A stretch of DNA of 64,000 nucleotides. Origin: Longicatena caecimuris (lineage in GTDB: Bacteria; Bacillota_I; Bacilli_A; Erysipelotrichales; Erysipelotrichaceae). Shown here one piece after another: positions 46,171 to 56,174 of this stretch. The position numbers were made by a program, and so were the translations under genes. The stretch spans positions 1 to 64,000 of the forward strand of contig NZ_SMBP01000006.1 in the NCBI RefSeq assembly GCF_004341945.1, given 5' to 3'. How positions within the stretch are numbered: the stretch's first letter is position 1; every line of letters begins with the position of its first letter. The notes beneath the pieces were generated by a model that was not told the origin of the DNA, searched no databases, and was given only the letters and a program-made list of their open reading frames with translations.

Positions 46171-46590
46171 TCAACTTTCTGTTATCTCTACCACCGATGC
46201 TTCCACAGCTTGATAACTTTTCATAGCAACCGCGTTCAGTAAGATACATAAAATACCAAACACCAAACATGCGATAGCGATAAAGCGAATAACTTTCCAC
46301 ACTTTACGACTGCGTTGATTCCGCTGAGCAAGCTGTAAATTTAATTGTTCAAGCTTCTCTGCCAATAACGTATTCTCTAATGTATCTTCTTCATTAATAG
46401 ATCGGTTCAATAACGTACTTACCGATACCTCAAACATCTCACTTAGTGCAATCAACATATCTGCATCAGGTACAGATAACCCTCTTTCCCATTTTGAAAT
46501 TGTTTGTCTTGTCACATGTAGCTGATCTGCCAAAAATTGCTGGGACATCCCTTTTTCTATACGTAAAGTCTTTAAGTTTTCATGAAACAT
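46171..46590 (-). CDS. XRE-family regulator with one membrane segment
   Basis: The protein has 139 residues. The N-terminal HTH (MSQQFLADQLHVTRQTISKWE) is of the kind found in many gut Firmicutes. A helical linker (LEQLNLQLAQRNQ) leads to one C-terminal membrane segment (VIRFIAIACLVFGILCILLNAV). It binds DNA at the membrane; the signal is unknown. AGGAGG precedes the ATG. It lies downstream of the UvrA-like gene in the same direction, about 205 bp apart. Confidence 0.85.
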   Translation of the reverse strand: MFHENLKTLRIEKGMSQQFLADQLHVTRQTISKWERGLSVPDADMLIALSEMFEVSVSTLLNRSINEEDTLENTLLAEKLEQLNLQLAQRNQRSRKVWKVIRFIAIACLVFGILCILLNAVAMKSYQAVEASVVEITES

Positions 46591-46795
46591 AACTTAACCT
46601 CCTCATGTCTCGTATACTCTATCATAAATCGTTTTGTTTTCCTAGCAACCATAACAAACATTATGTAACATATCGCATACATTGCGCGTATATCCTATCT
46701 TATCAACGTAAAGTATCGTATTTTTCTTAACTGAGTTCTTTCATTCAAATCCTACACTTCATCAAGAAAGTGATAAGGCGCAGACATTGGTCTTC

Positions 46796-49255
46796 CTAAT
46801 CCTTTATAAACCTTCTTAAATATGGTGCAATGACACTTTCGTTTTGATGTAAGAGTGCTAATGGACTTCCTTGAGCAATCAACTGTCCGCCATGAACGCC
46901 GCCTTGAGGTCCTAACTCAATAAGATAATCACAAGCTGCTAATAGCTGCTCATTATGCTCAATCACCAGAATGCTGTGTCCTTCTTCTACCAGCTCCTGC
47001 AATAACTTAATAAAGTTTTCCACATCCTGCATATGCAGACCTACGGTTGGCTCATCTAAAAGATATAGATTATGTTTTCCTTTGGTTTGCAAAAGCTCTC
47101 TTGCCAGCTTCAAACGTTGCGCTTCTCCTTGGGATAACGTGGTTAAAGATTGATTCAGCTTTACATACCCTAGCCCGATGTGCTCTAACAGTCGCAAGAT
47201 TTTCTGTATTTCTTTTTCCTCTTTAAAAACAGTTATCGCCTCTTCTACACTGAGCTGTAAAACCTCATGAATCGAATATCCATGATAGGTTACGCGTAAT
47301 ACTTGTTCCTGAAACTGTTTGCCATGACATTGCGGACAAATAACCTCCTGATCTTGAAAAAACAACATATGGCTTTTTATCGTTCCCATGCCTTCACAAT
47401 GCTCACAACGTCCTTTTTTTGAATTAAAGGAAAAATAAGCATCTGTGAATCCCAATGCTTTTGCTTGCTTAGTTTTGGCATACACCTTGCGTAAAGGGTT
47501 GGCAAGATTGGTGAATGTAGCAATATTGCTGCGTTTCATACGTATCGGTGGTTGTTGGTCGATACAAATCGTTTGATCAAACTGCGCTAAACCTTCTACA
47601 CGATTTACTTCTGTTTGCTTGTTCCCTTTTGCCAATACATCAAATACAAGCGTAGATTTTCCAGATCCAGAAACACCGCATATTCCACAGAGCAAATGTA
47701 TTGGCAATTGCACATCCACATGTTGCAGATTATGTCGGCAGGCATTTGTGATTTGGATATATGATGATGGTTTTCGATATGCATGTACTTTCCTGGTAAG
47801 ATGTTGCATGGCATAGGCAGTAGCACTATTCTTACATTTCAATACTTCCGCAAAACTTCCATGCGCCACAATTTGCCCACCGTGAATCCCTGCTTTAGGA
47901 CCGATATCAACAAGATAATCCACTTGTTGTAAAACACCTGCATCATGTTCAATCACAAGTACGGTATTCCCTAAATCACGCATATCCTTTAAAATCTCTA
48001 CGATGCCATCGGTATCTTTCGGATGCAGCCCGATCGTTGGTTCATCTAAAATATATAATAAACCAGACATGGTTGCATCTAACAGCGATGCTAAGTGTAA
48101 ATGCTGTGCTTCGCCATTGGATAGACTTATCATACTGCGATTCAACGTTAAATAACTTAAGCCTAATTTTTGTATACGTCGAAGCTTTGTTTCCATATCC
48201 AAAAGATAAACATCACAAAGCGCATGTTCATTTTGTGTTAGTGATGCTCGTACAGCTTGCAGCCAATAAGCTATTTCTTCCAATGTCAGATTTACAATAT
48301 CCGGTAAACGTTTGTCAAGAACCGTAATTGCTCTGGATGCTTCCTTTAAACGTTCCCCCTGACAGCTTGGACACACAGAACGTTTATAACAAGCCTCAAG
48401 ACTGGTTGGTACTCCTTCATGCTCTTTTAATTTTCTCCATAAATAAGGGAATACTCCTTCAAAATGTATAGCTGTTGTTTCCCTGTTTGTTTCATCCTTA
48501 ACATACGATAAAAATTTTTCATCCCCACTGCCATATACAAGTAAACGATATGCCGCTTCTTCATATTGCGCTACTGCTGCTTTTAAATCTTGTTTAATAC
48601 CATAATATGCCAATGCATTTGCATATTGACTTATCATATACGCTTGATAGCGATGCTTCCAAAAAGTCACTGCACCCTGTGATAAGCTTAGATCAGCATG
48701 CAACACCTGTACAAGATCGATTTCCCAGACACTGCCCATGCCCTCACAATCCTTACAGGCGCCTTCTCTGGTATTAAAGGAAAAGTCTGTATGCATCAAT
48801 TTTTGTACTTTCTCATGACAATGAGGACAATATTGATATGTCATATATTCATCCTCTATGCGTATCGTTTCTTCTGCACAGACGCTGTTTTTATAAAGCT
48901 GATGACAATTTGGACATTCTCGAACACCTAATTTTTCATACAACATACGCAGATCCGTGTATAGATTTGTCGCTGTTCCCACACTAGAGCGCGGATTGCG
49001 ATTACCGCTTTGAGCATTAACACATACAGCAGCACATGCATGTTGAATCCTTTCCACACCTGGTTTTTGTATGCCTTGCATACCTAAAGCTTCTAAATAT
49101 TGTCGTTGACACTCGTTGAATAAAACATCGATGACTAATGTTGATTTCCCAGAACCGGAAACTCCGGTAACAGCAATTAATTTATTCTTAGGAAGACGTA
49201 AAGAAACATCCTTTAGATTCCCTTGATTGGCATGCTCAATGATGATCTCATCCAT
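46796..49255 (-). CDS. UvrA-like ABC ATPase (shortened UvrA paralogue)
   Basis: The protein has 819 residues from the ATG at 49255, against about 940 in UvrA. Two ABC modules each have GVSGSGKSTLV, with signature motifs LSNGEAQHLHLA and LSQGEAQRLKLA. Zinc-finger pairs are CPNC, CPHC, CEHC and CPQC. The missing length falls between the first Walker A and the signature helix, the region that holds the UvrB-binding domain in UvrA. Such paralogues (UvrA2-like) are tied to DNA repair or resistance to DNA-binding drugs. No partner genes are nearby. Confidence 0.88.
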   Translation of the reverse strand: MDEIIIEHANQGNLKDVSLRLPKNKLIAVTGVSGSGKSTLVIDVLFNECQRQYLEALGMQGIQKPGVERIQHACAAVCVNAQSGNRNPRSSVGTATNLYTDLRMLYEKLGVRECPNCHQLYKNSVCAEETIRIEDEYMTYQYCPHCHEKVQKLMHTDFSFNTREGACKDCEGMGSVWEIDLVQVLHADLSLSQGAVTFWKHRYQAYMISQYANALAYYGIKQDLKAAVAQYEEAAYRLLVYGSGDEKFLSYVKDETNRETTAIHFEGVFPYLWRKLKEHEGVPTSLEACYKRSVCPSCQGERLKEASRAITVLDKRLPDIVNLTLEEIAYWLQAVRASLTQNEHALCDVYLLDMETKLRRIQKLGLSYLTLNRSMISLSNGEAQHLHLASLLDATMSGLLYILDEPTIGLHPKDTDGIVEILKDMRDLGNTVLVIEHDAGVLQQVDYLVDIGPKAGIHGGQIVAHGSFAEVLKCKNSATAYAMQHLTRKVHAYRKPSSYIQITNACRHNLQHVDVQLPIHLLCGICGVSGSGKSTLVFDVLAKGNKQTEVNRVEGLAQFDQTICIDQQPPIRMKRSNIATFTNLANPLRKVYAKTKQAKALGFTDAYFSFNSKKGRCEHCEGMGTIKSHMLFFQDQEVICPQCHGKQFQEQVLRVTYHGYSIHEVLQLSVEEAITVFKEEKEIQKILRLLEHIGLGYVKLNQSLTTLSQGEAQRLKLARELLQTKGKHNLYLLDEPTVGLHMQDVENFIKLLQELVEEGHSILVIEHNEQLLAACDYLIELGPQGGVHGGQLIAQGSPLALLHQNESVIAPYLRRFIKD

Positions 49256-49413
49256 GATATCCACTTCCTTAACTTTACATGTGATTTCATTTTAGCTTAC
49301 TTTTTGCTATCTGTATACTTTCGATTATATTTTCAATGGTATCATCCTAACATTATCTTCTTCAAGTACATAAAAAAGTAATAAAATGTTGTTAACATAA
49401 ACAATATAAAAAT

Positions 49414-49467
49414 AAAGAAATAGCCATCTTATAGAAAATATTCTCCTGTAAGAATGGCTATCTCTTT
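49414..49467 (-). terminator. Terminator after pflA
   Basis: The imperfect 18-bp stem AAAGAAATAGCCATCTTA (49414-49431) and TAAGAATGGCTATCTCTTT (49449-49467) has a U-rich tail on the minus strand. It ends the pflB-pflA unit. Confidence 0.8.
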
Positions 49468-49476
49468 TGTATCTGG

Positions 49477-50232
49477 TTACATGTTTTTATAGTCTTGATA
49501 ATCTGCGGTATGCAGCAATGCATTTGCTCGCTCTATCGTTTCCTTATCTGGAGGTTCAATGCCCTCTAAAGGGTACTCCATGCCAAGCTCTTTCCATTTG
49601 TAAGCACCGAGTGTATGATATGGCAATACCTCAAAACGTTTGACATTATGCAATGTCTTCACAAATGCATCCAAACATTTCAGATCTTCTTCATCATCAC
49701 TGCGCTGTGGGACTAAGACATGACGAATCCAAACCGGTTTATCGATGCTTGAAAGATAACGTGCCATATCTAAGATATTATCGTTGCCCCAGCCGGTTAA
49801 CTGCTGATGTTTCGCTTGATTGATATGCTTGATATCCAGCAATAAAAGATCCGTATACTGCATCAGTTCTTGAAACTTAGAAAAGAAAGGTTCTTCTCTG
49901 GTAAAAGGATTGCCGCAGGTATCAATTACGGTATGTACGCCTTTTTGTTTCGCTAACTTAAAAAGTTCCAATAAGAAATCAATCTGTAACAGCGGTTCTC
50001 CTCCACTCACTGTAACCCCACCTGAATGCTTCCAGTAAGGTTTATAGCGCAAAGCTTTCCGCAAGACTTCTTCTGCGGTTTCACTGCCTTCCTTGATTTT
50101 CCAGGTATCTGCGTTATGACAAAACTGGCAACGCATGCGACATCCCTGCAAAAAGATTACATAACGTACTCCTGGCCCATCTACTGAACCAAAGGTTTCA
50201 ATTGAGTGAATGGCGCCTTTTCCATTTTCCAT
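49477..50232 (-). CDS. pflA: Pyruvate formate-lyase activating enzyme
   Basis: The protein has 251 residues from the ATG at 50232, 8 nt after GGAGG. The radical SAM motif is CRMRCQFC in the PFL-AE order CxxxCxxC, after the conserved SVDGPGVRYVIFLQG. TVSGGEPLLQ follows. It uses SAM and a [4Fe-4S] cluster to make the glycyl radical in PflB. It starts 62 bp after the pflB stop. Confidence 0.95.
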   Translation of the reverse strand: MENGKGAIHSIETFGSVDGPGVRYVIFLQGCRMRCQFCHNADTWKIKEGSETAEEVLRKALRYKPYWKHSGGVTVSGGEPLLQIDFLLELFKLAKQKGVHTVIDTCGNPFTREEPFFSKFQELMQYTDLLLLDIKHINQAKHQQLTGWGNDNILDMARYLSSIDKPVWIRHVLVPQRSDDEEDLKCLDAFVKTLHNVKRFEVLPYHTLGAYKWKELGMEYPLEGIEPPDKETIERANALLHTADYQDYKNM

Positions 50233-50294
50233 ATGCATATCCTCCATAAAGAAAGGTCTGCAGTCAAACGACTTAAAACAGACCTCCTTCTTTT

Positions 50295-52550
50295 TTATAA
50301 ATGATCGTGGCAAGTTCTGGAGATTACATCCAGCTGCTGTTCACGTGTTAAGTCGATAAACTTCACGGCATATCCGGATACACGAATCGTAAAGTTAGCG
50401 TATTCTTCTTTTTCTGGGTGTTCCATAGCATCCTTTAATTTTTCAATACCGAACACATTCACATTCAGATGATGTGCTCCCTGATCAAAGTAGCCATCTA
50501 AGACATTTACCAGATTGTCGATACGTTCTTTTTCATCATGACCTAAGGCATTTGGGTTGATTGTCTGGGTATTACTGATACCATCCAATGCATATTCATA
50601 TGGCAGTTTTGCCACAGAGTTTAAAGATGCCAATAAGCCATTCTGTTCTGCACCATAAGCAGGGTTAGCACCTGGAGATAATGGTTCTCCGGCTTTTCTT
50701 CCATCCGGTAATGCACCGGTTGCTTTACCATATACGACATTTGAAGTAATTGTCAGGATAGAAGTTGTTGGTTCTGAATTACGATATGTGTGACGTTTTT
50801 CGATTTTTTCCATAAACGTCTTTAACAACCATACAGCGATTTCATCTGCACGCTCATCATCATTACCATAACGAGGGAAATCCCCTTCGATTTCATAATC
50901 CACAACCAAGCCGTCTTCATCACGAATCGTTTTAACTTTCGCATATTTGATAGCACTTAAAGAGTCTACAACATGTGAGAAACCGGCGATACCTGTCGCA
51001 AAGGTACGACGTACATCGGTATCGATCAATGCCATTTGGCTTGCTTCATAGTAATATTTATCATGCATATACTGAATCAGATTCAGGATGTTGACATAAA
51101 GATCTGCCAGCCATTCCATCATATTGTCATATTTATGCATAACTTCATCATAATCTAAGTATTCACTGGTAATACCGCGATATTCTGGCCCTACCTGTGT
51201 TTTTGTCTTTTCATCAACACCACCATTGATTGCGTACAGCAAACATTTTGCTAAGTTTGCACGCGCACCAAAGAACTGCATTTCCTTACCTGTCTGCGTA
51301 GCAGATACACAGCAGCATACAGCATAGTCATCGCCCCAAACCGGACGCATAACATCATCATTTTCATACTGCACAGAGCTTGTATCAATGGAAATCTTTG
51401 CAGAATAATCCTTGAAGCTTTGTGGCAGCTTGCTGGAATATAAAACAGTTAAGTTTGGTTCCGGTGCAGGTCCCATGTTTTCCAAGGTATGTAAGAAACG
51501 AAAATCAGATTTTGTGACCATGTGACGGCCATCCATACCCAAACCGGCTAAATCTAAGGTAGCCCATACTGGGTCACCGGAGAACAGCTGATTGTAGCTA
51601 GGAATACGCGCAAATTTTACCATACGGAATTTCATTGTCATATGATCGATTAATTCCTGTGCTTCTGTTTCTGTTAAGATACCTTTGGCCATATCACGTT
51701 CAATATAAATATCTAAGAAAGTAGATACACGACCAACGCTCATCGCAGCTCCATTTTGTGTTTTAATGGCAGCTAGATATCCAAAATACAGCCACTGTAC
51801 AGCTTCTTTGGCATTTGTTGCAGGACCACTGATATCATAGCCATAGCTTGCGGCCATTTCTTTCATGCCCTTTAAAGCTTTGATCTGTTCTGCCAATTCT
51901 TCACGCTGACGAATAATATCATCGCTCATGGTTCCACAGCCACAGTTTGCTTTATCCTTTTGTTTCATGGCAATCAGATAATCAATACCATACAATGCCA
52001 CACGACGATAATCACCGACGATACGACCACGTCCATAAGTATCTGGTAAGCCGGTTACAATCTTATTACGACGTGCCAAACGCATCTCTGGTGTATAGCA
52101 ATCAAAGACAGCATCGTTGTGTGTCTTATGATATTCATGGAAGATCTCATGTAATTTTTCACTTGGCTCATAGCCATAAGTCGTACATGCCTCTTCACTC
52201 ATCTTGATTCCGCCATAAGGCATAAAGGCACGTTTCAAAGGTTTATCTGTCTGCAAACCGACAACCTTTTCTAAATCTTTTAATTCGTTTGATATATATC
52301 CTGGGCCATAGGATGTCAAGGAAGAAACAATCTCTGTTTCCATATCCAGAACGCCGCCTTTGGCACGTTCTTCTTTTTGTAATTTCTGTAATTCGCCCCA
52401 TAGCTTGTTTGTAGCTTCGGTTGGTTCTGCTAAGAAAGACTCATCACCATCATAAGGTTTATAGTTGTTCTGGATGAAATCTCTGACATTGACTTCTTCT
52501 TTCCAGATACGTCCTTCAAAGCCTTCCCATTCTTTGCGTTCGATGCTCAT
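50295..52550 (-). CDS. pflB: Formate C-acetyltransferase (pyruvate formate-lyase)
   Basis: The protein has 751 residues, full length. The active-site cysteine pair is in [13 protein letters not shown] and the glycyl radical is in RVSGYAVKF near the C-terminus (Gly about 727). It converts pyruvate and CoA to acetyl-CoA and formate in anaerobic fermentation. AAGGAGG precedes the ATG. The transcript leader holds a ZTP riboswitch with a terminator. Confidence 0.97.
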   Translation of the reverse strand: MSIERKEWEGFEGRIWKEEVNVRDFIQNNYKPYDGDESFLAEPTEATNKLWGELQKLQKEERAKGGVLDMETEIVSSLTSYGPGYISNELKDLEKVVGLQTDKPLKRAFMPYGGIKMSEEACTTYGYEPSEKLHEIFHEYHKTHNDAVFDCYTPEMRLARRNKIVTGLPDTYGRGRIVGDYRRVALYGIDYLIAMKQKDKANCGCGTMSDDIIRQREELAEQIKALKGMKEMAASYGYDISGPATNAKEAVQWLYFGYLAAIKTQNGAAMSVGRVSTFLDIYIERDMAKGILTETEAQELIDHMTMKFRMVKFARIPSYNQLFSGDPVWATLDLAGLGMDGRHMVTKSDFRFLHTLENMGPAPEPNLTVLYSSKLPQSFKDYSAKISIDTSSVQYENDDVMRPVWGDDYAVCCCVSATQTGKEMQFFGARANLAKCLLYAINGGVDEKTKTQVGPEYRGITSEYLDYDEVMHKYDNMMEWLADLYVNILNLIQYMHDKYYYEASQMALIDTDVRRTFATGIAGFSHVVDSLSAIKYAKVKTIRDEDGLVVDYEIEGDFPRYGNDDERADEIAVWLLKTFMEKIEKRHTYRNSEPTTSILTITSNVVYGKATGALPDGRKAGEPLSPGANPAYGAEQNGLLASLNSVAKLPYEYALDGISNTQTINPNALGHDEKERIDNLVNVLDGYFDQGAHHLNVNVFGIEKLKDAMEHPEKEEYANFTIRVSGYAVKFIDLTREQQLDVISRTCHDHL

Positions 52551-52650
52551 TTCACATACCTCCTTATTACCGTTTCATTATACGGATTTTTACGTGGATT
52601 TGCAATTGAAACGATAGGCTTTTATCGCTTTTGTTGCTATCCCAAAAATA

Positions 52651-52758
52651 AGAAAAAGAGCCTATACACATCCTGGACTCTTTCGCCCAGACGGTCGGCC
52701 CTGCTTTACCATTATACTCCATGTGGTCAATTCCACTTCCGTCAGTCATATAACTGTC
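52651..52758 (-). ncRNA. ZTP riboswitch (pfl motif) with expression-platform terminator
   Basis: On the minus strand the first aptamer half has AUGACUGACGGAAGUGG, a CCAC arm and GGAGUAUAA (52712-52758). After a linker, the second conserved part GGCCGACCGUCUGGGC (52684-52699) matches the pfl-motif core. A hairpin AGAGUC/GGCUCU with a U run (52651-52683) follows as terminator. ZTP/ZMP binding (purine or folate stress) should allow pflB transcription; PFL makes formate for one-carbon supply. Assignment rests on recognised core motifs. Confidence 0.88.
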
Positions 52759-52761
52759 TAC

Positions 52762-52790
52762 ACTTTATCATGTTCTTTTTGTGCCGTCAA
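52762..52790 (-). promoter_or_regulatory. Promoter of the pfl operon
   Basis: On the minus strand, TTGACG (52785-52790), a 17-bp spacer and TAAAGT (52762-52767) lie just before the riboswitch aptamer. Confidence 0.7.
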
Positions 52791-53079
52791 GATATTACAT
52801 ATGTTTTTTTATCATAGAAAGGATGTTTGTTTGCGTTAAACATCATGTGACACCTTTCAACATGTTTTTGCTTCTACTACCAGCCTGTCAGACACCCCAT
52901 CCCGAATCATTCATATTTGATTCTTTCATAAGAAATTTAATCTTTTCTCGTTAAGTTATCTTTACAAAAAGATTACTATTTTAATGAATTTTCCCTTTCT
53001 GCTAAAATGAAAAAAGATCAGAAAACCATAGGTAATGTCGTCTGATCTCTTCATGATTTGGTAACGGAAACACTGTTTA
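52791..53079. terminator. Gap with the terminator (53010-53048) of the SDR-like gene
   Basis: On the minus strand, AGATCAGA (53041-53048) and TCTGATCT (53015-53022) arms are followed by U6, just after the SDR-like gene. The rest of the gap is AT-rich and holds no supported gene. Confidence 0.7.
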
Positions 53080-53349
53080 TCAATGAATATAAATAAATTG
53101 TCGTGCAATATCATCTGTACGTAATGCATCCATTGTTTTGCATAATTCATAATAAGGCTCATTATCCAAGGATATCATTACACAATCACTGCCACAAGCA
53201 TAAACCTTTTCAGCTAATCGTAAGGCAGGATCAAACTTCTGATACAATAAGATCATTTCGGCACCATGTCTTGCCAGAATGCGTGTCATGCGCTGTCCCA
53301 ATGTACTATCCGCATGCGATATGACAACCGTCAATCCTTGTTTCTTCAT
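53080..53349 (-). CDS. Short SDR/Rossmann-like protein, N-terminal domain only
   Basis: The protein has 89 residues from the ATG at 53349 (GAAGGAGG upstream). It matches only the first half of a short-chain dehydrogenase: VVISHADSTLGQRMTRILARHGAEMILL looks like the cofactor-binding beta-alpha-beta unit, although the Gly pattern is altered. No catalytic Tyr-x-x-x-Lys remains. Good RBS and terminator argue that it is expressed. It may be a truncated relic or a small regulator. Confidence 0.55.
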   Translation of the reverse strand: MKKQGLTVVISHADSTLGQRMTRILARHGAEMILLYQKFDPALRLAEKVYACGSDCVMISLDNEPYYELCKTMDALRTDDIARQFIYIH

Positions 53350-53695
53350 GAATGCCACCTCCTTCATCAGCAATTCGCCATCTTGATGGTTTTCTGCTTC
53401 ACAGTTTACCTTTTTCTAAAAGAAAAAAGCAAGCGGCTTCACGAAAAATTAAGAAATTCATGACAATTCTCATGGATATCCGTCAATACTATACAACAAT
53501 GTCAACCGTACCATCTTCATTGTATGTAAACCCTAAAGAAATTATGTTGGTTATAGGATAGCACAGATAATTATATACTGCTATGTTTTATCCATACCCT
53601 TATCCTATCCCTTATTGAAACAACCTATAACACAACATAGCGCACATGAGAATAGTAATCGGCAACTGTTTTTAAGGCAAAGCGTAGTTTTGTTT
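53350..53695. other. Intergenic region, no confident gene
   Basis: A minus-strand stretch near 53516-53560 reads LGFTYNEDGTVDIVV before a stop, but has no start codon or RBS and an upstream stop, so it may be a coding remnant. Nothing else is supported. Confidence 0.3.
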
Positions 53696-54001
53696 TCACC
53701 TTTGCGCCTTCATCGTCTTTTGTTGTATCCTATTTGTAAGCTTTTGATATACAAAAAGGCATGTACATAGAAACAAGAAGAAGGCAAACACCGCCATGAT
53801 ATAGTTTTTTCTTTCATAAAACAAATAGCTAAAACCACCAAGGGCAAAGGGCGCAAAGATATAAAACAGGAATAGATCCACATAATAAAATGCATAAGCC
53901 AACAAGCATATTAACGTAGGATACTGCTTAGAATGTGCTATTTGATATAGTTTTTCTGCTATATTTCCTGTAACAAGATCTTTGATTCGACTTTTTTTCA
54001 T
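53696..54001 (-). CDS. Small membrane protein of unknown function
   Basis: The protein has 101 residues with three hydrophobic segments (LICLLAYAFYYVDLFLFYIF, then FALGGFSYLFY, then AVFAFFLFLCTCLFVY) between basic ends. I do not recognise a family. Its start overlaps the stop of the P-loop kinase gene (ATGA), so it is co-translated with the operon. Confidence 0.6.
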   Translation of the reverse strand: MKKSRIKDLVTGNIAEKLYQIAHSKQYPTLICLLAYAFYYVDLFLFYIFAPFALGGFSYLFYERKNYIMAVFAFFLFLCTCLFVYQKLTNRIQQKTMKAQR

Positions 54002-54630
54002 GCTCCTGCCTCCTTATCATTTTCTTCTATACGTCGTTTTAATGCGGTTAGGAATGGTTGATAATCAACTTTCGTAAAATCGCTGACATCAAATTCGTGC
54101 AGTTCACCTAGCGCAAAAGCATTGTACTGACGTTCTTCGATTATGGCTTTAAACGCTTCTTTGGTGATCAGATCATCAGCCAAACGATGATCCTGTAATG
54201 TATCCTGATATTGATAATGCGTCATGATATGACACAAATGAATATCAGAATACAAATCGCGGTCTCTTCGTCGCTGCCATAATATTTCAAAATCAGCGAT
54301 TAACCGTATTGTGATTACTTGATAACCATATAATTCACTCAAGGCCTGTAAGCATGGTTTTTGTTTATCACTGAATGGATATTCACTTACGATTATTTGT
54401 TTGCCAGCTTCCATATACGTATCTAAGACACGATAATAAAATCGCCATACTCTTTTTTCTAAAGCTTTTTTTTCTTCCTTTGAATGAAACCCTATCGCAT
54501 CAGCCAGCATTTCCTTACCTTCGTCCGGTGTAATCGTAAATACCGTAGGAAGCATGGTTTTTATTTCCCGAATAAGATAGCTTTTCCCTGTTGCCGGACA
54601 GCCGGCAATCAAAATCAAATACTTTTTCAT
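53998..54630 (-). CDS. P-loop kinase of the ascorbate-type PTS operon
   Basis: The protein has 210 residues. Walker A is IAGCPATGKSYL near residue 10. Later RRRDRDLYSD looks like the LID region of small-molecule kinases. The substrate is unknown; a sugar or pentose-phosphate intermediate would fit the operon. No RBS is obvious; translation is probably coupled to the aldolase gene that ends 1 bp before the ATG. Confidence 0.7.
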   Translation of the reverse strand: MKKYLILIAGCPATGKSYLIREIKTMLPTVFTITPDEGKEMLADAIGFHSKEEKKALEKRVWRFYYRVLDTYMEAGKQIIVSEYPFSDKQKPCLQALSELYGYQVITIRLIADFEILWQRRRDRDLYSDIHLCHIMTHYQYQDTLQDHRLADDLITKEAFKAIIEERQYNAFALGELHEFDVSDFTKVDYQPFLTALKRRIEENDKEAGA

Positions 54631-54631
54631 A

Positions 54632-55495
54632 TCATTTGCTTTGCAATGGACGATATAGATTCATGAATAATGCCGCCTTATGCTTCACTATTTCCTTGAC
54701 TGCCATGTTTGCTGGTATGATGTTATGACGCAAAGATTTGTTTACTTCCGTTTCTTGAAATTTTTCCTTAGCAACACGTGTCCAATTCACAAGCAATTCA
54801 GTTCCGACATTAAACTTACGGATTCCATTATCAATCAATTCCTGATAATCTTCTTCTTTCACACCGGTTCCCCCATGAAGAACAAGCGGAATATCGACTG
54901 CCGCATGAATCTTCTTCAATAAAGGTATATTCACTTCTGTTTTTGATTGATATTGCCCATGATTGGTACCGATGGCTATCGCCAAAGCATCAACATTTGT
55001 TTCCTTAACAAAGATGGCTGCATCTTGTGGCCGTGTATACTTTTTATCATCCTCACTGACACAAATGCCCTCTTCTGTACCGCCAATGGTTCCAAGTTCA
55101 CCTTCTACAGATGCACCATGGGCATGGGCATACGCAACGACCATTTTCGTTTTCGCAATATTTTCTTTAAATGGCAGTGTAGAACCATCAAACATCACAC
55201 TGGAGAAGCCTGCATCAATCGCCGCTTTAATTTCATCAAAATCCTTGGCATGATCCAGATGCAAACATACATCTACCATTTCATCTTCGGCCATTTCTTT
55301 CGCTACCGTCACCATCACTTTATATCCGATATATTTTGCCGTAGCAATGCTTGTTTGAATGATAATGGGAACGCCTAATTCTTTCGCTGCGCGGATCATC
55401 TCCGGCATCATTTCCAGATTATGTGTATTAAAAGCACCAATGGTCATATTTAACTGTGTTGCTGTCTGTGTTACTTCTTTTAACGTTTTATACAT
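54632..55495 (-). CDS. Class II aldolase, tagatose/fructose-bisphosphate type
   Basis: The protein has 287 residues, KbaY/GatY/FbaA-like. Zinc and substrate motifs are VCLHLDHAKDFDEIKAAIDAGFSSVMFDGS in two blocks, then EGELGTIGGTEEG, LHGGTGV and KFNVGTELL. It would cleave a ketose bisphosphate or related phosphosugar to DHAP plus an aldehyde. GAAGGAGC precedes the ATG. A perfect 10-bp hairpin (55527-55560) sits in the gap to the SIS gene. Confidence 0.9.
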   Translation of the reverse strand: MYKTLKEVTQTATQLNMTIGAFNTHNLEMMPEMIRAAKELGVPIIIQTSIATAKYIGYKVMVTVAKEMAEDEMVDVCLHLDHAKDFDEIKAAIDAGFSSVMFDGSTLPFKENIAKTKMVVAYAHAHGASVEGELGTIGGTEEGICVSEDDKKYTRPQDAAIFVKETNVDALAIAIGTNHGQYQSKTEVNIPLLKKIHAAVDIPLVLHGGTGVKEEDYQELIDNGIRKFNVGTELLVNWTRVAKEKFQETEVNKSLRHNIIPANMAVKEIVKHKAALFMNLYRPLQSK

Positions 55496-55526
55496 AATGC
55501 TCCTTCCTTTTCCCCTCGTATGAATT

Positions 55527-55560
55527 GGCGCTTGTTTTACCCCTTACAATAACAAGCGCC
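55527..55560 (-). other. Intra-operon hairpin between the SIS and aldolase genes
   Basis: GGCGCTTGTT (55527-55536) and AACAAGCGCC (55551-55560) are perfectly complementary with a 14-nt loop. No U run follows on the minus strand, so it may be an RNA processing or stability element rather than a terminator. Confidence 0.55.
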
Positions 55561-55569
55561 ATCGTTATT

Positions 55570-56148
55570 TTATAAGGGAGAAATGATCTGTTCGATCGTT
55601 TCGGCAATGCTGTGTATATAAAACAGATGCAAAGCCTCAGCAAGCATTAATTCATCTGTGTTCACAGGAATCCATACATCAGCTAGCTCCTTTAATTTCC
55701 CACCGTTTTTACCCGTAAAAACGACTGTTTTCATCTGTTTCTCTTTTGCTTTATTGACAGCAAGCAGAATATTTTGTGAATTACCGCTGCCACTAAAAGC
55801 CCATAACACATCCTTTGGTTTTCCTAAAGCAACTACCTGTTTCGCAAATACTTGATCATAACCAAAATCATTTGATAATGCCGTTAGCACGGAAATATCA
55901 GCGGTTAATGCAATTGCCGGATATCCATCACGCTCCCAGTTTTTCATATGTCCTATAAAATCGTTGGTAATATGAGATGCTGTAGAAGCACTGCCGCCAT
56001 TTCCACATAGTAATAGCTTATTCCCTTGCAAGAAAGCCTCAGCTGTCAGACGTGCACATTGTTCTGCTGGTTCATAATATTCTCTTCCTGCTGTATTCAC
56101 ACTTTCTTTTAATCGTTCAAAATTGGTTGCAAATATTGTTTTTTCCAT
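55570..56148 (-). CDS. SIS-domain sugar isomerase (GmhA-like)
   Basis: The protein has 192 residues. The SIS fold has LLLCGNGGSASTASHITNDF with the phosphate-binding Ser/Gly loop, then WAFSGSGNSQNILLA and VNTDELMLAEALHLF. It is close to phosphoheptose isomerase in length and motifs. No heptose biosynthesis genes are near, so here it probably isomerises a sugar phosphate delivered by the PTS. Confidence 0.85.
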   Translation of the reverse strand: MEKTIFATNFERLKESVNTAGREYYEPAEQCARLTAEAFLQGNKLLLCGNGGSASTASHITNDFIGHMKNWERDGYPAIALTADISVLTALSNDFGYDQVFAKQVVALGKPKDVLWAFSGSGNSQNILLAVNKAKEKQMKTVVFTGKNGGKLKELADVWIPVNTDELMLAEALHLFYIHSIAETIEQIISPL

Positions 56149-56174
56149 AATCTTATCCTTTCCTTACACTATGG

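Noticed and set aside
52567-52749. Small 60-codon minus-strand gene
   Set aside because: It lies entirely within the ZTP riboswitch and its terminator and has no RBS or homology.
53463-53561. Short plus- or minus-strand peptide gene in the gap
   Set aside because: No start codon with an RBS, and an in-frame stop shortly upstream. At most a coding remnant.
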